Made by a program: the position numbers and the translations under genes. The notes beneath the pieces are model-generated. The model did not search any database. It saw only the letters and a list, made by a program, of their open reading frames with translations, and was not told where the DNA came from. DNA of 64,000 bases from Madurella fahalii (Eukaryota > Ascomycota > Sordariomycetes > Sordariales). The number at the start of each line of letters is the position of its first letter. The stretch's first letter is position 1. The stretch spans positions 4,588,001 through 4,652,000 of the forward strand of contig CM056876.1 in the NCBI GenBank assembly GCA_029876055.1, read 5' to 3'. This document shows positions 1-10,866 of the stretch, piece by piece.

Positions 1-564
1 ATAAATGTTGGAGGGGAGACGACGGCCGTCACTGAGGCAGGGAAACGAGTGAGGCCTCATGGCGGACACAGGAGCGTGCTGCAAAGCCCCACCGATATCG
101 CCGAACTGCCTCCATGCAAGCCACAGATTGCTAGCTCTGCCCCTCGGCGGACCCGCGACCACTCAGCTGCTGGCCATGAAATACTGACCGTTCAGAGCAA
201 ACGGTCGTTTCGGTCCGACCTGTGGTCCATGCCGCAATCTCATGCGGACGCCCGTTTCCGGGCTCCGGGCGGCCTCAAAATTTTCATACCCCTGCTGCTT
301 TTCACCAGATGCCCTGTACATTCAAGGCAGTTTGTGGTCGATCCTCAACTGGAATCGCGCCAGATACCGTATACGTGTGCAGCCAACCATCGAGAGTCTC
401 TTCAAGTTCTTAATTACCGAAGACCTACTGTTATTTTGAGTACTGAATTTTCTGCTCGTTTCTTACGCCCTTTCGCCCTTTCCGACCGCCCTTCCCGGCC
501 GTTTTACCCAATTGTCTTTCCGGTTTGAACTTGTTTTCATAGCTCTGCAGCAGCCGTCACCGCC
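1..564. other. Intergenic, upstream of the first coiled-coil gene
   Basis: No supported gene. An open frame at 49-528 begins with GTG or CTG-like codons and has no recognisable domain. The pyrimidine-rich stretch around 430-560 directly before the ATG at 565 is typical of a fungal 5' leader. Confidence 0.5.
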
Positions 565-1470
565 ATGGAGCATTCCCCACCAAGTTCGATGTCGGGCCGT
601 GATCAACGGCGGAGTACACGTTCCCCTCTGAGAAACCCATCGGACTTGCAGCTCGGTGGTTCTACTGCTACGATTTCCGAAACGCGGTGGCCATCGAACC
701 CAGAGATTGTTGTGAGCCCTGCTTCGGGCCCGGATTTTGGAAACGATGACGCAGACCTGGTGAGCAGGTCCGGCACCGGGACGAACTCACCCCATGCGTC
801 AACAACCAGAGCCTCTTCTACGTCCCCCGTCTCGCTGCCGGATGATGTAGAGCGACTACTTCAGGATATGAGTCAGGGCTTGACCATCGGACTCGAAAAC
901 CAAGAGATCCTGATTAAGAAGTTGTTGCGGGAACGTCGGAATCGTAGTCGGGGTGCAGGTGGGCATGCCGGAGAGGATCCCGACAGGGGTCGCGGAAGAG
1001 CAAAGGAAATGGGGAGGAGGAAGGGAAATGTTCGACCGAAGACGAAACAAGGAGAAGAGGAGGAGCTGGACAAAGAACTTCTGGAACAACTTCAAGAGGA
1101 GCGCCATCGGCGCGAGCAGTTGGAGGCTCAACTACAAGAGGAGCGCCAGAAGAACCGCCAACTGATGAAGGAACTGGACAACGAAAAGGCGTTACATGCC
1201 GAGGAGTCGATGAATCTGAAGGCAGTGAAGGACGAGCTCGACCAGGTGAAACAGCTCCACTGGGAAATGAATTACGACTACCAGGACCTCAAAGAGGAAG
1301 TCGGGACTCTCCGGGCAAAGCTAGACCACAGTATCCCTCTCGACGATGGGGACGATGGGGCCAGTCTTCTACGACTGATGAAAAAGACCGCCAGGGAAGC
1401 TGAACTGGAGGAAACAATCAAGGAGTTGCGGCGCAGGCTGAGGGAATTTGAGAAGCGAACGGGCAGGTAG
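565..1470 (+). CDS. Coiled-coil protein, function unknown
   Basis: A single-exon 301-residue protein. The ATG at 565 sits in a strong context (CCGCCATGG) after a pyrimidine-rich leader. Residues 1-95 are Ser/Pro/Thr-rich and look disordered. Residues about 130-300 are strongly charged with heptad-like Leu spacing (for example QLQEERHRREQLEAQLQEE), predicting a long coiled coil. There is no signal peptide, membrane segment or enzymatic motif. The next gene downstream, on the same strand, is also a coiled-coil protein, but the two do not look like copies. I do not recognise a family; a structural or scaffold role is only a guess from the shape. Confidence 0.75.
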   Translation: MEHSPPSSMSGRDQRRSTRSPLRNPSDLQLGGSTATISETRWPSNPEIVVSPASGPDFGNDDADLVSRSGTGTNSPHASTTRASSTSPVSLPDDVERLLQDMSQGLTIGLENQEILIKKLLRERRNRSRGAGGHAGEDPDRGRGRAKEMGRRKGNVRPKTKQGEEEELDKELLEQLQEERHRREQLEAQLQEERQKNRQLMKELDNEKALHAEESMNLKAVKDELDQVKQLHWEMNYDYQDLKEEVGTLRAKLDHSIPLDDGDDGASLLRLMKKTAREAELEETIKELRRRLREFEKRTGR

Positions 1471-2417
1471 CTAAAGATCAGCGTTGGGTATTCACAGAAA
1501 AGGGCACTCATCCAACGAGTTTAATTGAGTTCATTTCCATGCCGCTACTACGGACCTCTCATTCTTGGTTCTCGAGTATTCACGTTTGACACCTCGCGAG
1601 CTACACCACAGCTGTCTTTCTCCTTGGGCAGCCCTAGCCACGGACCGGGCTCCCACCGGGCTCTGCGCACCTCGAGTGCCCGCAGTAACGTGTCCGGTCA
1701 CCATAGGCAGTTCTCAGCGGGAATCGGATCCAACGCTCTCAGGTTGTTCAACGGGGCTTGTGCAAGCATTGTGCTGCGCCGCGGCAGGTGCCGGTATTTC
1801 TCCATGATTCGACGGGTTCCCTTACATCAACAAGAAACGAAGAGGGAAAAGAAGGGAGGGGAGTGGGGCGGAGTCGGGAAGGGGGATCGCGAGTGGCTGG
1901 CAGCGTTCGGGTACTCATGCATAATGTGGGCGGCAGTGCCCCGAAGAATCTTCGTGTCCGCAATGAGCTCTGCCTAACCACACTTGCGGCTCCTTTCATT
2001 CATCGGGCTTCGACGGTAGCTTCCAATTCAGGACATCCGGGCTCGTTCACGGGACCGGGAATGCCAAATCATCTTTGATGGGACAACGTCGGGTTGCAAC
2101 AGCGTAAGGTGCCGTAGCCATGGATGAGCTGTCTGTCTGCCACTCTGTCCATCCAATCCATCGCCCATCACAAGAAGGAGAGCCATGATGATGCGCATCT
2201 ATATGAAGGGTCTCTATATGGCCATCGATATCCCTTCACTGCAGTTGTCATTGTGTCACGAAACGCGCAGCTCTTTTTACCCATTTTTGGTATTGCGCCA
2301 TTGTCAAGTCTTCACTACTTACGGCGTACTTTTGACAACTTCTGCGCGCCGATTGAGACGGTACCATCCTGCCCACAAACATAACCCTAATCTAATCATC
2401 CCTCTGTTCCTGAAGCC
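1471..2417. other. Intergenic, no supported gene
   Basis: Several open frames overlap here in different phases, none with protein-like composition or splice structure. The purine-rich stretch 1837-1890 and the pyrimidine-rich run up to 2417 look like untranslated leader or spacer. Confidence 0.5.
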
Positions 2418-3830
2418 ATGTTCAGACACCGGCCCCGACCCCTCAAGACGGGATCCCAAGAGGTCGTCAGATCATCTCCCAACTACCTAGCCGATGACAA
2501 CCCCATTATGCCATCAAGCACCCCTCCGCTGCCTGTGCATTCTGTCAAGCCCTTCCGCCCGGGCGGGAGCGGGATAGATGAGTTCATCCGGACGAACATG
2601 AACGGCGCGGAGAGGCCGCGGTCGCCATTCAGCACGATGGGCCTCTCCAACGGAGACGCCCCCCAATCTCAGTACAATAGGACGGTCTTCCCTGGAGGGG
2701 AGCGGCCGCTCTCACCACCGCCGTCGGCAGACGATAAAGACGTGCGGCTGGCACCAACGCGCGGCGAGATCAGCCGGCTCGAGGTCGAGGCGCAGCGCAA
2801 CTTCGACCTCGGTGACCTGGCCAAGCAGAAGTTTGATCGCATGAAGAAGAAGCAGGCGGCAATTGCCGCCGAACACGAGAAGAAGCAGCGCGAGTTGGAG
2901 GAACGCATCGGCACACTCGAGGCGCAGGTCCAGGCGGCTGGCGATGAGCACAAAACGTTGCAGTCGGAGATCGGCCGGCTGACCGATGACAAACGGGCGC
3001 TGCAGAGCCAGACCACCAAACTTGAAGCCGACAACCAATCACTGCAGAAACTGAACCGGACGCTGGAGGAGGAGAAGACGCGGTTCGAGACGGCAGCCAC
3101 AAAGCTTGCCGACGAGAGGAAAGAGCTCCAAGGATTCGTCACGCAGCTCGACGGCCAGAACAAGGCCCTGCAGGCGGACCTGAACAGGCTCGAGGCCGAA
3201 CGCATGGGGCTCGAGGACGGTCTCAAGAGGGCGAACAGCGACAAGAAAGGACTCGAAGAGAACGTCAAGCGGCTTGGCAACGAGAAGACGACGCTTGACG
3301 AAGCGGTCCGGAAGCTGACGGGCGAAAAGAAGGGACTTGAGGACATGGTCAAGAAGACGGCTGGTGAGAAGAAGGATCTCGAGGCAAGCCTCAAGATGCT
3401 CGGCGGCGACAAGAAGACCCTTGAGGACGGTCTCCGCAAGATGACCAGCGAGAAGCAGGCCCTGGAGGAAAGAGTCAGGGCGACGGGCGCCGAGCTGAAG
3501 AACGTCGAGGCCCGCCTGGAGAAGATGGTGGTTGATAACAGGGAGCTCGAGGCGAAATGCGAAGCTCAGGGCGAGGAGAACAGGAAACTGATGGAGGAAG
3601 TGGATAAGTCCGACCAGGCGCTTTGGGAAAGTAATGAGTTGCTCAGGGAAAAGAATGAGCTGCTCAGGGAAAAGAATGAGTTGCTCAGGGACTGGGAGGA
3701 CAAGTACGAGATGCTGGCGGCTTCGTTAGGCGAGCCGAGCAAATCGCTAGCGCGGCTAGTCGATAAGCTGGCGGCCAATAACAAATTGCTGGCGATGATG
3801 GCCGCTGACCAGGACGATGATGATCTGTAG
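2418..3830 (+). CDS. Long coiled-coil protein with 14-residue repeats
   Basis: A single-exon 470-residue protein from the ATG at 2418; an in-frame ATG at 2508 is an alternative start. Residues 1-115 are Pro/Ser-rich. From about residue 120 to 430 the protein is an almost continuous coiled coil. Residues about 270-360 are built of 14-residue units (two heptads) of the form G-E-K-K-x-L-E-x-x-V-K-K-x-x, such as GEKKGLEDMVKKTA and GEKKDLEASLKMLG. Near the C-terminus the heptad LREKNEL is repeated, encoded by a 21-bp tandem DNA repeat. The protein ends in an acidic tail (DQDDDDL). No enzymatic domain is visible. It resembles SMC/myosin-tail-like rods only in composition, so no function is assigned. 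Confidence 0.75.
   Translation: MFRHRPRPLKTGSQEVVRSSPNYLADDNPIMPSSTPPLPVHSVKPFRPGGSGIDEFIRTNMNGAERPRSPFSTMGLSNGDAPQSQYNRTVFPGGERPLSPPPSADDKDVRLAPTRGEISRLEVEAQRNFDLGDLAKQKFDRMKKKQAAIAAEHEKKQRELEERIGTLEAQVQAAGDEHKTLQSEIGRLTDDKRALQSQTTKLEADNQSLQKLNRTLEEEKTRFETAATKLADERKELQGFVTQLDGQNKALQADLNRLEAERMGLEDGLKRANSDKKGLEENVKRLGNEKTTLDEAVRKLTGEKKGLEDMVKKTAGEKKDLEASLKMLGGDKKTLEDGLRKMTSEKQALEERVRATGAELKNVEARLEKMVVDNRELEAKCEAQGEENRKLMEEVDKSDQALWESNELLREKNELLREKNELLRDWEDKYEMLAASLGEPSKSLARLVDKLAANNKLLAMMAADQDDDDL
3639..3690 (+). repeat. 21-bp in-frame tandem repeat
   Basis: The unit TTGCTCAGGGAAAAGAATGAG occurs twice in full (3639-3659 and 3660-3680, one mismatch) and then partially. It encodes repeated LREKNEL heptads, so copy number can change without breaking the frame. 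Confidence 0.85.
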
Positions 3831-4423
3831 TAAGTCACGGCCAGTGGTGGTAAGGGCTGGGCGGCTCTCTCTCAAGCGTGGGGCCGTTGAGGCCGGCAGT
3901 GCCTAGGTAGCAGCATTAGTGTTAACCTCCACATTCGACACTTTCCCGTGGCTTTTTTTGTTTGATTTTCATTCTGGATTAGATCTCGTCATGGTCTACT
4001 CCCTGTCATTCATTTACCTTCTTTTTATTTCGTCAATAAACCAATTTCACCTAGTCATGCCGGCTTCCCCTCATTCACTTGAATCGTCTGCACAGCTGTG
4101 ATGATGGTCTATCAAATTACAGGATTGTCCAAACTACTTTAGGTAAAGAATGTAGGTTAAGCGAGCCCTGCGGTAAGACCTAGAAGCTACCAGATATACA
4201 CTCGGTACGCGATTGAGTGCTTAATATCGGGGGGTATTCACATCCAACTTGAACAATATTAGCAAGCATTACGGTCCGCCAGAGGACGCGCGGTAGTGGA
4301 GCTTGGGCATTATATCATTCATTGTTACGTTTCTCGGCCACTTATATGATGGACAGTCTGACATAAACAAACCAACTGAGGTATCTCGAGTAGAATTCGT
4401 AGTACAAGCACTACAGAAAGTGT
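3831..4423. other. Convergent intergenic region
   Basis: This is the space between the 3' end of the plus-strand coiled-coil gene and the 3' end of the minus-strand hydrolase gene. It is T-rich around 3945-4040. Nothing else is recognised. Confidence 0.5.
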
Positions 4424-5486
4424 TCAACCTTGCTTTCTTCCGCCAGCATTCACCCACACATACTGATTTACCACCTGACCTCCCCAGCGATTCGTCTGCA
4501 TTGGATTGGGCATTCCCCTAGCCGCCCTAGTAATGCGCTTAACGGTGCGCTTGAAACCCTCGTCGTCCTCGCTCTCAAAGCGACAGAGCTCTACATGGTT
4601 CGCCTCGAGCGGGACCTGATCTTCGTGGTCGAGATGCATAAGGGAGCTCATCTTGTCGACGATAGGCTTGCCCGTGCCTGGCCAGGCGCGCGTCTCGTAG
4701 AAGCTCACAATTGCATAGCGGCACGACAGATGCCGGAAGTCCTCGCAAATGTCGGCGATGTCGGAGGAGTTGCTCGTCATGGCTTCCACGAGAGCGGACG
4801 CTCCGCCTTTCCAGATCGGCATCAGGCCCCCAAGGCCCTTGGCAATGGATAGCCAGCGGTCCCGGTCAGAGCCCGCGTGAGGAGTACCGTAGAGCAGCTA
4901 TCGTTTTGTTCGCCCATTGATTAGTAGTGCATTGGGCGAGAAAGAAGGAGACTGAACTTACAAGACCCCGAGTGGCCCCCGCAATCGACTGGTAGTTGGG
5001 CTCGTTGTTCGCGAACCGCAACGCCTGCTTCACAATGAGCCCGCCGAGGCTATGCGCCACAAAGACAATGGGCCTCCCATTGTCGGACCCGTCAAGATCC
5101 TCGCGCTCATCGCAGAGCCGTGAAAGCAGGGCTCTGGCGTTGCCACGGATCCCGGCAGTAGAGGTGTTTCCGTATATGTCGGCATTAAAGCCAAAAGACA
5201 AGACACGGGTCAGCGGCTGCTGCTTGGGCAGTAGATCCCTAGGCCAGAAAACCTTGCTCCCCTCGTGCATCCATGTCTTGATGCGATCGCCATTTAGACC
5301 ATGCACTAGAACAAGGCTGTCGGTGGCGTAAAATGGGTGTCAGTGAGGAGGGAAGGTATGACAAGGGGCGGAGGAGAGCAATGTGCATGATTGCAACACA
5401 GCCGCTTACTCGAGCGTGGCGGGGCCCCTGCCAACATGATCAGGGTCGTAGATGGTCTCCAGCACGAGGCTCTTCTTGAAGAGCAT
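4424..5486 (-). CDS. SesB/DUF676-like alpha/beta hydrolase (lipase-like), copy 1
   Basis: A three-exon model: 5410-5486, 4962-5316 and 4424-4897, with introns 5317-5409 (GTAAGC donor) and 4898-4961 (GTAAGT donor, CTACTAAT branch-like site). All phases agree and give 301 residues. The start at 5486 is the first ATG in the exon; a further upstream exon cannot be excluded. Visible motifs are VLVHGLNGDRIKTW near the N-terminus, the nucleophile elbow FVAHSLGGLIVKQAL, and GTPHAGSDRDRW across the second splice. In this family the elbow Ser acts with Asp and His as a serine esterase. Such domains also form the N-terminal effector of fungal NLR-like STAND proteins (SesB); here the domain stands alone with no NACHT following. 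A divergent paralogue lies head-to-head at 6185-7309. Confidence 0.75.
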
Positions 5487-6184
5487 ATCCAGCGCAGATT
5501 GTAGGCAAGACTTCACACAGCCTAACTGTGGGGTTAAACCAAAGACAGGTGAAGGATACGCGAAACTGGTGTCTAGTGAGCGGCGTGTGGCAGTGGGGTT
5601 TACAAAGTTGGTCGTCGATGAACGTAGCTAGAGTTTGAACACGCAAGAGCGTGACCGGGCCGGATTTTTGGTTCCTTATCTGCTCTTCATGGCACTGCCA
5701 GGGTTTGACAGTTGTGTGCTGCCCTGGTTGGGCGGATTTTGGGGCAGATATGCTTCTGCACAGAACCTCGGAACGTGTGACTCACTCTGCCCTTTCGCGG
5801 CGCAATTTGTTATCTTTTGGGTACTCACGAGGACAAACAGGTTTGTTGAGCATTCAGGTACAAGTGCTATGGAACAATTCTGGTTGGTAAACAGACTCCC
5901 AGGTGTCTGGGTGGGGCGTAGATGGCAGCGCCAGTATTACTGCCCAACAGCGCCAACCTCACTGCCCAACAGCGCAACACCCTGATGCTCAACCTGTCGT
6001 GGCTCTTGGTGTCTTCAAGGGGATGTTTAATTCTCCTTCCGTTCTTTTTCGGAAGCCCCAAAAGAAAGGGGGAAACAAAGAAGAAAGTCTTCGCGAGTGG
6101 TCTCAGGCAGCGTGCCTCGCTTATTGCAGCAAATTCCTTGGGTACTCGAGGGGCAGCTGCACGCTTTACATCCTTTGTGATAAG
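5487..6184. promoter_or_regulatory. Shared divergent upstream region of the two hydrolases
   Basis: About 0.7 kb between the two divergent hydrolase starts. No clear TATA or operator was recognised. A 5-15 bp CCAACAGCGCAA-type repeat (CTGCCCAACAGCGC, twice at about 5940-5970) lies inside. Confidence 0.35.
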
Positions 6185-7309
6185 ATGCCTTCCGGGAGTC
6201 ATCGCCACTACGACAAGAAGAACCTCGGCCTATTTACGCTACCGCCACCGTCACCTGAGTGGGAACAAGAGCATGGGAAGCCAACGCTAGAGTACGCCTA
6301 TTTCTGCTACAACGTTCTACACAGCTGCAGTGGCATTAACCAAAGCGCCGAGCCACACAGTGTTGTTGCCGTCCATGGCTTAAATGGCGACTGTATTCGC
6401 AGCTGGACCAGTGAGTCCCCGACAGGAACGAAGACGACTTGGCTCAATGAGCTCCTACCGTACAAACTACCAAACACCCGGGTGATGACCTTTGGGTATA
6501 ACGCTAGTGTCCTGAACAACATCTCCATCGCTGGAATCCGAGAAGTCGCTCGCATTCTCCTCTCGCAGTTGCGGGATAAGCGCGAGGATGATGGTGACAG
6601 TAGGCGTCCGATAGTGTTTGTCGCGCACAGCTTGGGAGGGATTATCATCAAGCAGGTCCGGCACCGTCTGTCTAAAAAACCCATCAGTAGCTATAAATAC
6701 GAATGTGGACCGGACTGTTTCCAATGCTGACCGCTATCTTAGGCTTTGAGGATTGCAAACAACGAGAGAGGCAGCTACGGGGAGATTGCCGAGTCCACCA
6801 GAGGCATCGTCTTCTTTGGGACGCCGCACCGCGGTGCGGATGCCGCCAAGTGGGCGAACATGGTCGCAGGCATCACCTTGTCGGCATTCGGCACAAAGCC
6901 AAAGACGTCTTTCCTTCGGGCACTGAAGCCAAACTCGCGGGATCTCATGGATATTTCCGAGGACTTCCGCTCGATCGCCACAAAGTACGCTATCACCAGT
7001 TTTGTGGAGGAGGACAAGTTCAGTGGGTTAGGAAGGGTGGTATGTGTTTTCTACAATCCTGGAGTGCTTTATCTCTCCCATCTGGTTGCCCAGATCCCTT
7101 TCCCTCCCCAACAAGAAGAGAGAAAGTGGCTGATGTATTCATCTAAGGTCGTCGAGAGGCACTCTGCCGTTATGGAGCTTGTACATGAGGAAGCTGTCAT
7201 GATTGGCGGAAACCACTCATCGATGTGCAAGTTTGACAGCGATGACGTGCGCTTCAACAGTGTTTGGAGGTCCATTAGACGTGTTGCTCAAGGGCCAAAC
7301 CTGGGATGA
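6185..7309 (+). CDS. SesB/DUF676-like alpha/beta hydrolase, copy 2
   Basis: A three-exon model: 6185-6655, 6743-7039 and 7148-7309. The introns are 6656-6742 (donor GTCCGG, branch TGCTGAC, acceptor CTTAG) and 7040-7147 (donor GTATGT, acceptor TAAG). The ATG at 6185 starts MPSGSHRHYDKK; the open frame continues upstream but has no better ATG. Motifs are VVAVHGLNGDCIRSW, FVAHSLGGIIIKQ, GTPHRGADAAKW, and near the C-terminus a GGNHSSMCKFDSDD segment carrying the probable catalytic His. The order and the first intron position match the minus-strand copy, so the two arose by inverted duplication. The second intron is absent in the other copy. A standalone serine esterase or SesB-type effector is the best guess. 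Confidence 0.75.
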
Positions 7310-8438
7310 CCACAGGAGACTCCCGTGCGACGCACTCCATTCCCTAATATGAACATCGGGCCTGGAAGCTTTCGGGAGTGATTGCTGCTCTGGACTGATT
7401 ACTGCTGCTGTGACTTTTGTCCCTCCGCAGGACTAATTTGCGCGGTGAGCACAATCTTAGTAGCGAGGTTGGCTCCGTAGAGAAGAAGAACAACAATCTC
7501 CAAAAGCCAAGTCTTAGAATTCCCGCACCATGTTCTCAATGCTATCATCGTGTTTATAGGCTGAATAATGGATATAAAAGGAAAAATGGTTCTTTTCCGA
7601 CCCAATACCCTTCATTGATGTAGCACTCGGACACTACAATTCCGAGTATTGTGCGCATTAGTCAATGCCTGCTTCATCAACCTGCTCATATTATGCCTTA
7701 GGAATACGATATCCACCCTTTACACTCCTTACACTCGCGCAATTCGGTCGCTTTGCTTATAAACGTAGTTTTGTGCTTCCGTAGACTGCTGTGATTAACC
7801 TTATACTCGTAGAGGGAGGTTTGTCTCGAGATGGTCGAGAATCCTTTGCAATTCACTGTCCTCCTTGTTGCCGGACCTGAGCGCGTGCACAACTTGCATA
7901 CCCGGCCGTTTGGACAGCTCGGTTGCGTGCTTGTCCAACATCTTCAGCTCATTCGCGGCACCAGTTATGATCCTCATCTGCTGTGGACCATCGGCAGACT
8001 GCAGCATTCCTCCTCCTCGGCGAGACCGAGCGAGCGTTTCAGCGTTGCTAGCTGCTGCAGCTGCTTACCCACTACTTTCGTTAATTACTTCCCGGACCCT
8101 GTTGCGCGTTGCCCAAACCCGATCCAGACTGATTGATCTGGTGATAGGCTAGAGCTAGCTACACGAACCCAGCACAGTTCAATCTTTCAGGTGTCTTGAA
8201 TTACTGATTGGTAAGATACGATGTAATCGTGGCGTTAAGTTCAAAGTTGCCTATGATAATTATAGTAGAAGTGCTTCAAGCCGACTAAATTTAATATCTA
8301 TGCGAAGGTCCCACCAATACGATGATATGGAATCCAACTCGACAGGGGCAAGCAATTTATCGAGGTTCGCCATTCGATTTTGTCCCCTTACGCCAACTTC
8401 TCCGCCTTAACCGCATCAACTCCCTGCACGTCACTATT
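7310..8438. other. Intergenic with a possible gene remnant
   Basis: No intact gene. On the minus strand at 7801-8007 lies a protein-like 68-residue frame, described separately. The rest (7310-7800 and 8156-8438) is AT-leaning with no recognisable signal. Confidence 0.4.
7801..8007 (-). pseudogene. Possible exon or remnant of a gene, unknown
   Basis: An ATG-started frame (cat at 8005-8007) reads MLQSADGPQQMRI and later KHATELSKRPGMQVVHALRSG, which looks like helical protein, and it ends at a GTATAAG donor-like site after LPLR. The same frame upstream contains Ala-rich codons interrupted by TAA. It resembles the helical N-terminal domain of fungal STAND proteins only loosely. It could be one exon of a small gene or a remnant. 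Confidence 0.3.
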
Positions 8439-10866
8439 TCAAATCGATGTCCGCCCATAAGGCGTCTTCCATATCCACCAGGCCCACGCTGCCATTATGA
8501 CTACCGTCAGCGGCACCACTATGGCAAAATAGATTTGCACTCCCCGGCCCTCGCCGAACTCGAACATGTCGGTGGAGAACAGGGTGGCGACGAAGGCGCC
8601 GGGCAGGAACAGGATGGTGATGATGGACAAGGTCTTCATGGCCTTGGAGTCTTTGATAGATTCGCTTGCAAGGTGATACTGCAGCCGTGCGTCTTGCTGG
8701 GCGATAAGACTGTAGAGCTGTTGAAATATGCACGGTTTTAGCGGCCCCAAACATAGAGGAAAAGTTACTGATCAATAGTGATGACAACAGGAAATACATA
8801 GGTCCCAGTTGTGTCACGGTGAATCAAATGAATGGTAGAGACCGTGGGCAGTACGGGGGTCACTTACCACCGTTCTCTGACTATCGATGCGCTGCGGAAG
8901 GCTTTGAATGTCGGGCTCGTGGCTCTGCGACAGGCTGGTGTACATGTTCACGCGCGTGAACAGGGCGGGCTCGCCTTTCAAGTCGTCCTGCAGCGTCTCG
9001 GCGATCTGCTTCTCAAACGCACGTCGCCGCGTCAGCTCGACGAGGTTCATCCGCGCCTCATGCAGGCTTTGACCCAGCGGGCCAAAGTTAGACGCCTTGT
9101 CGCGCTGCTTGGGGTCGTTGGCCATCTTCAGTTGCGTCAACAGATCCGCATCGGCCTTTTCGATCTGCTGCACGACCTGCTCGAACTTTGTTGCGGTTTC
9201 GCGGACGTGATTTTCAAAGAGGCTCAGGAGGAGCAGTAGTGGATGTAGTCCCTGTGCTGCGGTGTCAGGCACCTGCTTCTGAAGGCTGGCGATAGTGATA
9301 GTAGCGTCCGTGTAGATGACTGCGGCGCCCTTGGTGGGCTTGTCATCGGTGATCAGGATCAGAGACCAGAAGCCCTCGTTGTAGAACGGTGTCTGGTAGA
9401 GATAGGCTTGAAACAGTGAGTACGTATTTGGGTGGTTATTTGGACAAGGTAGGGAATCAGCGAAAAGAGTGGGCTGTATCATACCGAAGAAGCGGCCGTT
9501 GTCGGACGGATTTCGCTGGTAGATGCCGCCGTTGTGGCGCCGAAGGATCAGGTAGTCCGGCGGCAAGCCAAAGAAATCGACGACGGTGCGCAACATGGTC
9601 CCGTTGAATAACTCATCCAGCTCTCGTGTGTTCTTGCAACCGACAGTTCTGGATTTGCGTCCCCTGGGAGAGATTTAGATCCTCGATTTCGTCTTGATGC
9701 ATCCACGCGGTGCACTAACAACATAGAGAATCTTCTGCCTTGGCCTTCTCTAGAAGCGCTTATGTTCCCTTCGGTTGCTTCTTCTCCCTTTAAATCGTAG
9801 TCAGCTAATGCCAAAATCGCCTTGCTGGATCGGTTGCCTGTACCAGCAATGGAAAAGAATCGGGATCGTTGATCCAGGGGAAGTATTCCTCCAATAGAGC
9901 GCGGTCCGGCTCTCGCGGCCATGGTTGAAACGCCACGACCGGAGCGTGCGCAGTCGACGCCGCCTTGGCCCCCCGTGCCAAATTCCAGAGTTCGGCATAA
10001 AGCCCTTGTTCCTCCGAGATCTCTTGTGGCTGTTCGAGGACCGCTTCCTTCCTGGGTTGTTCTTTCATCACATCGTCGATGACTGCTTCTACGGCTGCCT
10101 CGGTTTGCATCGTCGCCTCTTGGGCTTGTTGGACTTGCTCCAAGTCAGCGGTCTGGATTGTGACAAGACTATGCAGATCAACGCGTGCTAAGTTGGCCGG
10201 GTCCACGCCATCAAGTCTCCAACGCTGGATGTTGCGCCTTGGATCCAATATGATAGGGTGGTCCGTGACGCCCGTAATTCCCTGTTGCCGTTCGAGGGCG
10301 CTCTGGAAGGAGGGTCGCGACAACTCTATTTTCATTCGAAGCGTCATTTGATACTTGCCGTTGTCCTCGCGACGAAGCAGGATCGCAGTACGGAGGAGCC
10401 CGGGGATGCCATCTTTCTTCTGCTCACTCTCGTACACCCGCCAGACGGCAGCGTTGTCTCTTCCATACTGTCGAGTTTCACAGTAGCTGTTACCGGATAG
10501 GGGGATATAAACCCCCGATGGGTCCCTCCCCTGATGGACTCAGCGGATGTGGTTGAATGTGATGGAGCGGACACATACCAGTAACTGCTTTTCATCTGGC
10601 GCGACGGCGCACACCTCGGGATCCCTCGTTGGATAGCTCCCTACCGCAGCAAAGACCGCCGTGATCTGGACGCCTCGTATGCGACTTGTCGTTCTGTCGG
10701 ACGAGATTCGAGTCTCAATCACTATCAAGGTAGCCAGGTCGCCGTCAGGCTCCATGTGCCCATGGACGACGCCCTTCAATGTGGCACTGGACGCTACCGG
10801 CGCTGGCCGCAGTGGCCGGCTGGTCACATAATTTCGTTGGAAGTCATCAGGCAGGTTGCGAACCAT
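8439..10866 (-). CDS. CorA-like membrane protein, copy 1, with one probable frameshift
   Basis: Exons are 10579-10866, 9844-10467, 9485-9714, 8868-9406 and 8439-8717. Introns are 10468-10578, 9715-9843 (weak GTACAG donor), 9407-9484 and 8718-8867. The C-terminus has two membrane segments, SIITILFLPGAFVATLFST and a second around IYFAIVVPLTVVIMAAWAWW, the CorA layout, but no GMN motif follows the first. A long helical region precedes them. In exon 3 the reading WMHQDEIEDLNLSQG...RLQEHTR and the following RELDELFNGTMLRTVVDFF are in different frames near 9618-9628, in a GAGAG stretch, so one small indel or an extra intron is needed. The model would give about 650 residues. Alternatively the first two exons (9805-10866, 316 residues) are a separate gene ending at 9805. 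The substrate is unknown; ion transport is not demonstrated for these fungal proteins. Confidence 0.6.

Noticed and set aside
49..528. 159-codon open frame before the first gene
   Set aside because: No domain, no protein-like composition, overlapping frames equally open; probably leader or spacer.
2669..3439. 256-codon minus-strand frame opposite the coiled-coil gene
   Set aside because: A shadow: the GAG/AAG-rich coiled-coil codons read as Ser/Leu/Phe on the other strand.
9548..9922. Separate small minus ORF in the CorA-like gene
   Set aside because: It is an out-of-frame reading across an intron of the larger model.
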